Source: Lachnospiraceae bacterium (GTDB taxonomy: Bacteria > Bacillota > Clostridia > Lachnospirales > Lachnospiraceae). Taken from it: 64,000 nt of DNA. Of this stretch, positions 46,220-54,624 are shown piece after piece. The stretch is from positions 1 through 64,000 of the forward strand of contig JAIEAP010000023.1 in NCBI GenBank assembly GCA_029071325.1, in the 5' to 3' direction. Below the pieces are notes generated by a model, which saw nothing but the letters and a program-made list of their open reading frames with translations, made no database searches and was not told where the DNA came from. Within the stretch, counting starts at the first letter, position 1, and the number at the start of each line of letters is the position of its first letter. The position numbers and the translations under genes are program-made.

Positions 46220-48138
46220 TGCCTGATACTACTAAGATGCCCGGTATGGGCAGAAAAAATATGATCCGCGGACCCAAAACCACAGAGCACCCCGGCAGGC
46301 TGTTCCTGCGGCTGATGGCATACGTCCTTACCGGTTATAAGGCTGCCTGCTTTTTCGTTGTGTTCTTCATTCTTGTAAGCGTATTGTCAAATACACAGGG
46401 GACCATGTTCATCCAATCGCTGATCGATGACTATATTGTGCCTATCACCACCTCTGCCGACAAGGATTTCAGCGCCCTCGCCCAGGCAATTCTGCGGGTT
46501 GCCTGCTTTTACGGAATCGGTGTCTTAAGCACCTTTGCCTACCAGAAGATCATGGTATATGTCACACAGGGAACGCTGCGGCGCTTGAGAGATGACCTTT
46601 TTAGCCATATGGAACGTCTGCCCATCAAATATTTTGACACACACGCCCACGGCGACATTATGTCTGTCTACACCAATGATATCGACACATTGCGCCAGAT
46701 GATCAGCCAGAGTATTCCGCAGCTTATCAACAGCGCTGTCACCATTGTGAGCGTTCTGGTATGTATGATCATCCTGAACATCCCGCTGACGCTGCTTACG
46801 CTGTTCATGGTAGGCATTATGCTGTTTGTGACCAAGAATCTCGCCGGCAGGAGCGGACGCTATTTTGCGGCGCAGCAGCGTGACCTTGGCAAAGTGAACG
46901 GTTTTATTGAGGAGATGATGAATGGTCAGAAAGTGGTTAAGGTATTCTGCCATGAGGAGGAAAATATCAGAGAATTCTCGCGGCTGAATGACCAATTGTT
47001 CCAAAGCGCAAACAGCGCAAACAAATTCGCAAATATCCTGATGCCTGCCAACGCCCAGATCGGAAATATCAGCTATGTGCTGTGCGCCATGGTGGGCGGT
47101 GCTCTGGCGCTGGGCGGCATCGGAGGCTTTACACTGGGAGGACTTGCCAGCTTCCTGGCTTTTAACAAAGGCTTCAATATGCCCATCAACCAGGTCAGCC
47201 AGCAGTTAAACAGCATTGTCATGGCAATGGCAGGCTCCGAGCGGATCTTTGCCCTTATGGATGAAACGCCGGAGATAGATGATGGTTACGTTACTCTGGT
47301 AAATGTACAAAAGGCCGCCGACGGACTGGTGGAGACCGATGACACGCGAAGCGGACGCTGGGCATGGAAGCACCAGCATCAGGCAGACGGTTCCATCGAT
47401 TATGTGGAAGTCAAAGGCGATGTGGTATTTGATGATGTGGACTTCGGCTATAACGACGACAAGATCATTCTGCACAATATCAAGCTTTACGCCACACCGG
47501 GACAGAAAATCGCTTTTGTGGGTTCTACCGGAGCCGGCAAAACTACCATCACGAACCTGATCAACCGGTTCTATGATATTCAGGACGGTAAGATCCGCTA
47601 TGACGGTATCAACGTAAACAAAATCTGCAAAGCCGATCTGCGCCGCTCCCTGGGCATTGTACTCCAGGATACCCATCTGTTCACAGGCACAGTTATGGAA
47701 AATATCCGGTACGGAAAATTAGACGCCAGCGACGATGAAGTCATTGCAGCGTCAAAACTTGCCAATGCTGACGGTTTCATTCGGCATTTACCTGACGGTT
47801 ATCAGACCATGCTGACAGGAGACGGCGCCAACTTAAGCCAGGGACAGCGTCAGCTCCTGGCTATTGCAAGGGCAGCGGTTGCCAATCCGCCGGTGCTGAT
47901 CCTGGACGAAGCTACCAGCTCCATTGATACCAGAACCGAACGTATTGTCCAGGACGGCATGGATAAGCTGATGGCAGGCAGAACCACTTTCGTCATTGCT
48001 CATCGGCTCTCCACCGTCAGAAACAGCGACTGTATCATTGTTCTGGAGCATGGACGCATCATAGAGCGGGGCAGCCACGAGGAACTCATAGACGCGAAGG
48101 GCAGATATTATCAGCTCTACACCGGACTACAATCATAA
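46219..48138 (+). CDS. ABC exporter half-transporter, catalytic subunit
   Basis: 639 residues: an N-terminal extension, six transmembrane helices and an ATPase domain with Walker A GSTGAGKTT near 434, signature LSQGQRQ and Walker B LILDEATSS with the catalytic Glu intact. An insertion of about 40 residues before the ATPase domain (around 360-395, DGYVTLVNVQKAADG region) is a common feature of this subunit type. With the preceding gene it should form a multidrug or lipid exporter. Confidence 0.92.
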   Translation: MPDTTKMPGMGRKNMIRGPKTTEHPGRLFLRLMAYVLTGYKAACFFVVFFILVSVLSNTQGTMFIQSLIDDYIVPITTSADKDFSALAQAILRVACFYGIGVLSTFAYQKIMVYVTQGTLRRLRDDLFSHMERLPIKYFDTHAHGDIMSVYTNDIDTLRQMISQSIPQLINSAVTIVSVLVCMIILNIPLTLLTLFMVGIMLFVTKNLAGRSGRYFAAQQRDLGKVNGFIEEMMNGQKVVKVFCHEEENIREFSRLNDQLFQSANSANKFANILMPANAQIGNISYVLCAMVGGALALGGIGGFTLGGLASFLAFNKGFNMPINQVSQQLNSIVMAMAGSERIFALMDETPEIDDGYVTLVNVQKAADGLVETDDTRSGRWAWKHQHQADGSIDYVEVKGDVVFDDVDFGYNDDKIILHNIKLYATPGQKIAFVGSTGAGKTTITNLINRFYDIQDGKIRYDGINVNKICKADLRRSLGIVLQDTHLFTGTVMENIRYGKLDASDDEVIAASKLANADGFIRHLPDGYQTMLTGDGANLSQGQRQLLAIARAAVANPPVLILDEATSSIDTRTERIVQDGMDKLMAGRTTFVIAHRLSTVRNSDCIIVLEHGRIIERGSHEELIDAKGRYYQLYTGLQS

Positions 48139-48158
48139 GAAGAAAAGGAGATCGTATC

Positions 48159-49829
48159 ATGCTGACTACAATTCTATTTGATTTGGATGGAACACTGCTC
48201 CCCATGGATCAGGAAGAATTTATTAAATCATACTTTAACAAATTAGCTGTTAAGCTTGCTCCTTATGGATATGAAGCGGATTCCCTGGTTTCTGCTATCT
48301 GGCAGGGCATCGATGCCATGGTCATGAACGATGGCAGCCGGACGAACGAGGAATGTTTCTGGGATAGCTTTGCAAGTCGATTTGGCGCAAAAGTCTATAC
48401 TCACAAGTTCATTTTTGAAGAGTTTTACCTTAACGAATTCCAGGAAGTGGCAAAATCATGCGGTTTTACTTCCAAAGCAAAGGATACTGTAGACGTAATG
48501 CGTAGGGCAGGTTATCAGATTGCTCTGGCTACCAATCCTGTTTTTCCGGCAGTCGCCACCGAAAGCCGTATCCGCTGGGCAGGTCTCGACCCTTCCGACT
48601 TCGTCTGGTATACCACTTATGAAAACTGCCGGCACTGCAAACCCAATCCGGAATATTACCGCGACGTGCTTTCGCATCTTAATGTAACCCCGGAAGAATG
48701 CCTGATGGTGGGCAATGACGTGGCGGAGGATATGATTGCCGCCGCCCTTGGTATGCCGGTATTCCTGCTGACGGACTGCCTGATTAACAAAATGGAGGCT
48801 GATCTGAATCAATATCCCCACGGGGGATTTTCCGAACTGATCACATATATTCCGCGGGAATTTGGTCTGCCCATACAGCGGGAACAGCCCATAGAAAAGA
48901 ACACAGCACGCATGATGGCGGCAGAGGAACCTGCTGCACCACCGGAGCCTGCTGCACCGGAGAAGATCCGTATCATTACAGATTCGGCAAGCGACATTAT
49001 AGATACTGACCGGGAAGATCTGACGGTACTCCCACTCACGATCCGCTTCGGAGACACCGAATATCAGGATGGCGTCAATCTCTCCCGGGAAGAATTTTAC
49101 GAAAAGCTGATTGAAGAGGAGGAATTGCCCCAGACCAGCCAGCTTACCCCCTATGATTTTAGCACGGCATACGAAGAGGCGAAGGCAGCCGGCGAGACGG
49201 TCATCGTCATCACCATGTCTGCTAAGCTGTCCGGCACCTACCAGAGCGCCCTTCTTGCCGCCCAGGATTATGATGGCATGGTCTATGTGGTGGACAGCGC
49301 AAACGTTACGGTGGGTGAACATGCCCTGGTGGAATATGCCCTGCGCCTGGTAGACAGCGGGCTGGAGGCAGTCTCCATCGTATCCAGGCTGGAGGCAGAC
49401 AAGAACAGAATCCGTCTGGTTGCCCTGTTAGACACCCTGGAATATCTGAAAAAGGGCGGACGCATCTCTGCTGCCGCAGCTATGGTGGGCGGCGTTTTGA
49501 ATATCAAGCCCGTGATTGCCATCGAGCATGGCGAGGTTGCCATGTTGGGGAAAGCCCGGGGCTCCCGCCAGGGCAACAACCTGCTGGTACAGCAGATTGA
49601 AGCCGCAGGAGGCATTGATTTTTCCATGCCTTATTTCCTGGGCTATACCGGTCTCAGCGATGCGCTCTTGCAGAAATATATCTGGGACAGCGAAACTCTG
49701 TGGAAAGACGGCGTAGAAAACTTAAGCTTCACTCTGGTGGGCGGCGCCATCGGCACACATGTAGGTCCCGGCGCTATTGCCGTTGCGTTCTTCGCCAAGG
49801 AAGAAGGGACAAACAAGACCGAAGAATAA
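48159..49829 (+). CDS. fused HAD hydrolase and DegV-family fatty-acid-binding protein
   Basis: 556 residues. Residues 1-240 are a HAD hydrolase (LFDLDGTLLPMD, ALATNPVFP, HCKPNP, VGNDVAEDMIAAALGM). An Ala/Pro/Glu linker (AAEEPAAPPEPAAPEK) leads to a DegV domain at about 268-550 (IITDSASDI, SAKLSGTYQSA, LLDTLEYLKKGGRISAAAA, GARGSRQG-like GKARGSRQG, LGYTGLSD). DegV/FakB proteins bind an acyl chain for phosphorylation by FakA. Here phosphatase and fatty-acid binding are joined, suggesting acyl-phosphate handling. It follows the ABC pair by 20 bases and may be co-transcribed. Confidence 0.88.
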   Translation: MLTTILFDLDGTLLPMDQEEFIKSYFNKLAVKLAPYGYEADSLVSAIWQGIDAMVMNDGSRTNEECFWDSFASRFGAKVYTHKFIFEEFYLNEFQEVAKSCGFTSKAKDTVDVMRRAGYQIALATNPVFPAVATESRIRWAGLDPSDFVWYTTYENCRHCKPNPEYYRDVLSHLNVTPEECLMVGNDVAEDMIAAALGMPVFLLTDCLINKMEADLNQYPHGGFSELITYIPREFGLPIQREQPIEKNTARMMAAEEPAAPPEPAAPEKIRIITDSASDIIDTDREDLTVLPLTIRFGDTEYQDGVNLSREEFYEKLIEEEELPQTSQLTPYDFSTAYEEAKAAGETVIVITMSAKLSGTYQSALLAAQDYDGMVYVVDSANVTVGEHALVEYALRLVDSGLEAVSIVSRLEADKNRIRLVALLDTLEYLKKGGRISAAAAMVGGVLNIKPVIAIEHGEVAMLGKARGSRQGNNLLVQQIEAAGGIDFSMPYFLGYTGLSDALLQKYIWDSETLWKDGVENLSFTLVGGAIGTHVGPGAIAVAFFAKEEGTNKTEE

Positions 49830-49831
49830 AG

Positions 49832-50464
49832 TCACGATATACAAATGGGGTGCCGGATTACCGTCTTCAGGTTTTCCGGCCTGCACCTTCTTGCGTCACT
49901 GAGATAGATCTCATGGTGGTAACGGGGGCCGCCCATATCCGCCGCATATCCCTGTTCTCTGGCAAATGCATCCATGACTTCTATGGTTGCCGGTTCATCA
50001 TCATAAGACCCGATGTGCATACACTGTACGCATAAACCTTCGTCGTAGGTAAAGAACTCCACTTTAGAAAAATCTGTTTTTTTCTTTGCCGCGGCCTCCG
50101 CCACTGCCCAGTCAAAATCTTCCCTTGCCACGAACTCCGGCAGGCGGATCATGGAAATCCATTGAAAGTTCTCTTTGTGGACATAGTCAATGCCCGCTAC
50201 GCCCTTCTGCCACCACAGCCCCTCCAGAGGAGGCACCACATAATCAAAATAACCTTCGATGCGGTGATCCCCCATTTTGCTCATCTTGATGGTAAACGCG
50301 ATCCCATAGAGCAGTCCGATCGACTGTTTGTACGCGCCTTCCTCTTCATTGGGATCTCCCTCCCCCCGCACTGCAATAAAATTCATCCGGGGAACGGTCA
50401 CAAGCTCCGGTTTGTTCTTAGGCATATAAAACTCTTTGTATTCCTTCTTATAATCAAATGCCAT
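49832..50464 (-). CDS. GyrI-like small-molecule-binding protein
   Basis: 210 residues. The GyrI-like fold is indicated by PELVTVPRMNFIAVRGEGDP, the YFDYVVPPLEGLWW region and repeated aromatic residues. Members bind hydrophobic cations or act as sensors; free-standing ones without a DNA-binding domain may act as hydrolases or sequester drugs. The start overlaps the end of the YjbR-DUF3795 gene by 11 bases. It converges with the HAD-DegV gene at a distance of 2 bases. Confidence 0.8.
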   Translation of the reverse strand: MAFDYKKEYKEFYMPKNKPELVTVPRMNFIAVRGEGDPNEEEGAYKQSIGLLYGIAFTIKMSKMGDHRIEGYFDYVVPPLEGLWWQKGVAGIDYVHKENFQWISMIRLPEFVAREDFDWAVAEAAAKKKTDFSKVEFFTYDEGLCVQCMHIGSYDDEPATIEVMDAFAREQGYAADMGGPRYHHEIYLSDARRCRPENLKTVIRHPICIS

Positions 50465-51101
50465 TCGATTCTATGCCTCCTCTCAGATTCCCCATCCGCT
50501 CTGTGATAGTCGCTTCAAATTTCTCCTGGGAAAGATTCGGGTCTTTTGTGCCTCTCCAGACAGCGCAGGGCGCTTCCTCGCATTCCCCGCAGGTAGCAAG
50601 CTTTTTCTTCTGTACCGAGCAGGCGTAAATAGGACAGGCTTTCCCGGCAGGGGCATGGAACACCTTTCCGTTCGACGCATTGCAGCCCTTACACATGGTT
50701 CCAAAGCACCCGCACTTTTCACAGTCCGTGCCGCAGCAGCTGAGTCCCAGAATCTCACGCTGGCGCTTCTTGCTGAAACCTCCCAAAACCAATGCATAGG
50801 ATTTATCCAGCATAGTCTTAAGCAGCTCATCCGGCAGCGCCCCATCCGGATTGATGGAATTCCAATGAACCTTATTGGAATAATAACCGGGGATCACATC
50901 CTCGTATTTCTCCCGAAAAAATTCGCCCTCCAGAGGCTCCAGCTTCAGGTTGATATAATAAGGCTTGTCCTCTTCATTCAGGCAGATCGCTGCAAACATT
51001 TTGCCGCCCACATGATATCGAACCCAGTTCCAACTCTCCTGCAGATCCTTGGTCACTCCTCTTTTACTGAGCAAATACTCATCCATCCATAAATACCGCA
51101 T
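50454..51101 (-). CDS. MmcQ/YjbR domain fused to a DUF3795 cysteine-rich domain
   Basis: 215 residues from the second of two adjacent ATGs, which is better spaced from GGAGG. Residues 1-115 match the MmcQ/YjbR DNA-binding-like fold (WNWVRYHVGGKMFAAICL, YYSNKVHWNSINPDG, LLDKSYALV-type). Residues 115-190 have at least ten cysteines (CCGTDCEKCGCFGTMCKGC, CPIYACSVQKKKLATCGEC), as in DUF3795 zinc- or iron-binding domains. It is coupled to the GyrI-like gene. Both look like sensors or regulators of small molecules. Confidence 0.78.
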   Translation of the reverse strand: MRYLWMDEYLLSKRGVTKDLQESWNWVRYHVGGKMFAAICLNEEDKPYYINLKLEPLEGEFFREKYEDVIPGYYSNKVHWNSINPDGALPDELLKTMLDKSYALVLGGFSKKRQREILGLSCCGTDCEKCGCFGTMCKGCNASNGKVFHAPAGKACPIYACSVQKKKLATCGECEEAPCAVWRGTKDPNLSQEKFEATITERMGNLRGGIESNGI

Positions 51102-51185
51102 CATCTTTCCTCCTTTGCTTTACTTATTATATCATAGGAAAGACGACAACTGTATGTCATGTTCTTTGTTATGCCAGGTTTCTTA

Positions 51186-51216
51186 TCAGGCAACTTTTTT
51201 AACTAAAGTTGCCTGA
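51186..51216 (+). terminator. strong hairpin terminator-like structure in the intergenic region
   Basis: TCAGGCAACTTT (51186-51197) and AAAGTTGCCTGA (51205-51216) form a perfect 12-bp stem with a 7-base loop, followed on the + strand by TTTTCCTTTG. No + strand gene lies just upstream, so it may stop antisense transcription or be part of the neighbouring repeat region. Confidence 0.5.
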
Positions 51217-51267
51217 TTTTCCTTTGTAATATATATGGAAACTGTCTATAATGATAAAAAACAGATG

Positions 51268-51774
51268 TTTGAGTTTCCGCATTTTCTAGATTTCGTTGCC
51301 GCCGGTATATCATAAGTTTTGTGTCTTTTTTATGCTTTGACAATCTGACGGTGTCTGTCCGTCTGCAGAGCACATGCGGCTTCGGTTTCTAGCAGCTCTA
51401 AATGGGCGTTCTTCTGTGGTCGATATGAGCGGGCTGCTCCCAAAACTCGCCTCAATACAAAGATAAATTCATGACCTACGAGCTCAGACAATGTCCGCAG
51501 CCCCCACGTCACATCAGAACGCCCATTAAGAGCTGCACAAAACCTGCAGATTGCATGTTCTCATGCAGACGGACAGACACCGAAGATTGTTCGAACATGA
51601 AAAAAACACAAATTATCACAAATGATATACCGACGGCAACTGAAATTTAAGCAAAAGGTGAGCAGCAGTCTGCCGTGGGGTTGTACGCAGCAAAGAAACG
51701 CGCACAAGTTTCATGGCAGGAATGATGTGTCCATCTCCTTGCAACATCTAATCTGCAAAACGCGGAAACTCAAA
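51268..51774. mobile_element. ~500-bp imperfect palindrome (MITE-like fold-back element)
   Basis: Nested inverted repeats pair across the whole region. They are TTTGAGTTTCCGC (51268-51280) with its complement at 51762-51774, GTTGCCGCCGGTATATCAT (51295-51313) with 51622-51640, the 28-base arm at 51340-51367 (ACAATCTGACGG...) with 51564-51590, and the 21-base arm at 51392-51412 with 51516-51536. The sequence AAAAACAGA occurs just outside both ends (51257-51265, 51772-51780). The right arm carries about 110 extra bases. No protein gene is credible inside. It ends next to the ribosome binding site of the XRE gene. Confidence 0.65.
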
Positions 51775-51789
51775 AACAGAGGTGATCAT

Positions 51790-52911
51790 ATGAAAGAATT
51801 AAACATTGGCCGCATGCTGACGGAGAATCGCAGGAAGCGAGGGATCACGCAGGAGGAGCTGGCTGAATATATGGGCGTATCCAAGGCCTCTGTTTCCAAA
51901 TGGGAAACCGGTGCTACTTATCCCGATATCACGCTTCTGCCCCGGCTGGCCACATTTTTCAATATCAGTATTGACGAATTGATGGGATATGAACCCCAAA
52001 TGACCAAAGCGGATATACGCAGGCTCTACGGACAGATTTGCCGCGATTTCTCCACAAAGCCCTTTGATGAGGTCATGGAGCATTGCCGGGAAATCACAAA
52101 AAAGTATTTTTCCTGCGCCCCTCTCCTGTTCCAAATCGGCAGTCTGTATGTCAACCACTGTGTACTTGCCGGGACGCCGGAGGGAACGCTTGCCGTTCTG
52201 GAAGAAGCCGCCACGCTGTTTGTCCGGGTCAGGGAGGAGAGCGAACAGGCTGCACTGGCAGACCAGGCAGTCAATATGGAGGCTCTTTGCCTGCTGAAGC
52301 TGGGGCGGGGAGAAGAAGTCCTTGAACTGCTGGCGGACTCAGTCCCTCTCAGGATGGCTCCCGAGCCTCTGCTGTCCGAGGCCTTCCGTATAACCGGAAA
52401 TCATGAGGAGGCCGCCCGCGTTCTGCAGGCAGGCATCTATCAGACCGTGCTTGAGCTCATGAACCTTCTGCTCCCCTACATGGATCTATGCGGGGAAAAG
52501 AATTCCTCATTGGAAGAAACCTGCCGCCGCACACTGGCTGTTGCAGATGCTTTTGAGCTGCGCACGCTGCATCCCGGCATTTTGCTGACCGCATATTTGT
52601 CCATTGCACAGGAGTTTGTAAAACACGGTAAAACAGAAAAAGCCCTTGACATGCTGGAACGATACGGCGCTCTTGCCGCATCTGACATTTATCCGCTGAA
52701 GCTTCACGGAGATTCCTATTTTACGCTTCTTGATGGTTGGCTGGAAGAAAATCTGCCCTTAGGCAGCAATCCGCCAAGAAGCGAAGACCTGATACGAAAA
52801 GACATTCTGGAAGCGTTGACAGCAGCTCCGGCATTTGCCGGTCTTTCGGACAACAAACGGTTCCAGAATATCATCCGCCGCTTAGCAGGCGGCATGGAGG
52901 TAAAAAAATGA
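51790..52911 (+). CDS. XRE-family regulator with a helical (TPR-like) sensor region
   Basis: 373 residues from the ATG at 51790, with GAGGTGAT upstream; the earlier open frame lies in the palindrome. The helix-turn-helix is RRKRGITQEELAEYMGVSKASVSKWETGATYPDI at residues 14-46 (key parts TQEELAEYMGVSKASVSKWE). The rest is all-helical with TPR-like repeats, as in peptide-sensing regulators. It overlaps the ABC ATPase gene by 4 bases (ATGA), so it probably controls the following transporter. Confidence 0.9.
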   Translation: MKELNIGRMLTENRRKRGITQEELAEYMGVSKASVSKWETGATYPDITLLPRLATFFNISIDELMGYEPQMTKADIRRLYGQICRDFSTKPFDEVMEHCREITKKYFSCAPLLFQIGSLYVNHCVLAGTPEGTLAVLEEAATLFVRVREESEQAALADQAVNMEALCLLKLGRGEEVLELLADSVPLRMAPEPLLSEAFRITGNHEEAARVLQAGIYQTVLELMNLLLPYMDLCGEKNSSLEETCRRTLAVADAFELRTLHPGILLTAYLSIAQEFVKHGKTEKALDMLERYGALAASDIYPLKLHGDSYFTLLDGWLEENLPLGSNPPRSEDLIRKDILEALTAAPAFAGLSDNKRFQNIIRRLAGGMEVKK

Positions 52912-53819
52912 ATGCAGTGACCTTAAACCACCTGTCCAAGACATACCCCGGCGGCAAAACCGCTGTGGATTCTGTCAGCATCTGCCTGGCTCCGGGGGAG
53001 GTATTCGGATTCCTGGGGCCCAACGGCGCCGGTAAGACTACTACGGTAAAGCTCTTAAACGGAATGCTGACTCCCACACAGGGAAGCTGCCTGGTATTCG
53101 ATATTGATCCTGCCCAGAATCCCCAGCAGACGCACGCCCTCTCCGGCGTTGTCACCGAACATGCGCAGATGTATGATACCTTAACGGGTATCCAGAATCT
53201 TATATTTTACGGCTCTATCTACGGGCTCACAGAATCAGAAAGCCAGCAGCGCGGGACGCTGCTTCTGAAAGAACTGGAATTATTCGATGCCAAAGATCAG
53301 AAACTTGCCGCCTATTCCACCGGTATGCGGCAGCGTCTCTCACTGGCGCGGGCGCTGATCCATGAACCCCGGATCCTGTTTCTGGATGAACCCACCTCCG
53401 GGCTTGATCCGGAAAGCGCACAAAACGTTCATGCCATGATACGCCGTCTGGCATCCGAGAAGGGCATTACCGTTTTTCTCTGCACCCACCAGCTCCGTTA
53501 CGCCCAGGAAATCTGCACCAGATACGGACTTATGGAGGAGGGCAGGCTGCTGGCGGATGGAACGTTAGCTTCCCTGCGGGCTAAGGTCTGCTCCGGTATG
53601 ACCATGACCATAAAGACCAGCAGCATCCCCGCCGGATTACCCTGCCGGCAGACAGATACATGCACCTTCGAGCTTGCCATAGCATCCGAGGAAGATATCC
53701 CCCGGATTGTGCGCAGGATCGTGGATGCCGGAGGAGACGTATATCACGTTTCCGCCAAACAGCCTTCATTGGAAGATATTTATTTCCGTCTCACCGGAGA
53801 AAAGGAGAAACCAGAATGA
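52908..53819 (+). CDS. ABC-2 type transporter ATP-binding protein
   Basis: 303 residues. Walker A is GPNGAGKTTTV near 38-48, the signature YSTGMRQRLSLA near 139, Walker B and D-loop LFLDEPTSGLD near 160. The C-terminal 70 residues match the regulatory extension of DrrA/CcmA-like subunits. It starts in the XRE stop codon and ends overlapping the permease start (ATGA), so three genes form one operon. Confidence 0.93.
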   Translation: MNAVTLNHLSKTYPGGKTAVDSVSICLAPGEVFGFLGPNGAGKTTTVKLLNGMLTPTQGSCLVFDIDPAQNPQQTHALSGVVTEHAQMYDTLTGIQNLIFYGSIYGLTESESQQRGTLLLKELELFDAKDQKLAAYSTGMRQRLSLARALIHEPRILFLDEPTSGLDPESAQNVHAMIRRLASEKGITVFLCTHQLRYAQEICTRYGLMEEGRLLADGTLASLRAKVCSGMTMTIKTSSIPAGLPCRQTDTCTFELAIASEEDIPRIVRRIVDAGGDVYHVSAKQPSLEDIYFRLTGEKEKPE

Positions 53820-54607
53820 ATCATCAAATGACTGCTATTATCAAAAAAGACATCCGTGGGATTACTTCCAACAAGCGCATGCTTACCACTCTTCTGGTAG
53901 TCCCCATTGTTCTGACTATTTTCCTTCCCACCGTTTATATTGTGATACTCCGTTTCGTTCCCACGGAAGGAGAAGACATGCTGAAGCTGTTGAAAATGCT
54001 GCCTTTATCTATACAAGGCGGTGAGTCCACCCAAAACCTGATCCGGCTTATGCTCAACTATATCCTGCCGGTTTTTTTCCTATTGATCCCCATTATGGCT
54101 TCTTCGGTTATGGCGGCTGCCTCTTTCGTGGGAGAGAAGGAAAAGCGAACCCTGGAAACTCTTTTGTACTGCCCGCTGTCATTAAAGCAGATTTTCCGTT
54201 CCAAGGTAATGGCTTCTTTCCTGCTCAGCATGTTCGTCTCAGCCGTGTCCTTTGCAGCTATGCTCCTTGTGCTGGAGACAGAGACTTACCTCATCACCGG
54301 CACTTTCCTGCTCCCGGATATCAAATGGCTTCTCATCCTGCTGTTAGTGGCCCCGTCCATTTCCATGATCTCCATCACTCTGACGGTTCGTGTATCCGCC
54401 AAGGCACAGAGTGTGGAAGATGCGCAGCAAGGCGCTGTTTTCCTGCTGATGCCGGTACTTCTTCTGATCATCGGACAGTTCACAGGAGTCCTGCTCGTCA
54501 GCGCCTGGATCCTGCTTGCCCTGGGGGCTGTATGCGCCCTGCTTGCCGCGCTGCTCCTCAAACGTGCCATCGGAAGGTTTCAGTATGAAGCCCTATTAAA
54601 ATCCTGA
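53816..54607 (+). CDS. ABC-2 type transporter permease
   Basis: 263 residues from the ATG at 53816; the open frame upstream runs in the ATPase gene. It has six transmembrane helices (LLVVPIVLTIFLP, LIPIMASSVMAAASF, and others) and the conserved EKEKRTLETLLYCPLSLKQI motif of ABC-2 permeases just after helix 2. The substrate may be an antimicrobial peptide or drug, given the XRE regulator. It ends 17 bases before the convergent BceB-like gene. Confidence 0.9.
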   Translation: MNHQMTAIIKKDIRGITSNKRMLTTLLVVPIVLTIFLPTVYIVILRFVPTEGEDMLKLLKMLPLSIQGGESTQNLIRLMLNYILPVFFLLIPIMASSVMAAASFVGEKEKRTLETLLYCPLSLKQIFRSKVMASFLLSMFVSAVSFAAMLLVLETETYLITGTFLLPDIKWLLILLLVAPSISMISITLTVRVSAKAQSVEDAQQGAVFLLMPVLLLIIGQFTGVLLVSAWILLALGAVCALLAALLLKRAIGRFQYEALLKS

Positions 54608-54624
54608 CCGCAATGGGGCATCCC

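Noticed and set aside
48456-49322. 288-codon - strand open frame in the HAD-DegV gene
   Set aside because: Antisense shadow; the + strand frame has intact motifs of both domains.
51330-51512. 60-codon - strand open frame in the palindrome
   Set aside because: It lies in the inverted-repeat arms, has no ribosome binding site and no family similarity.
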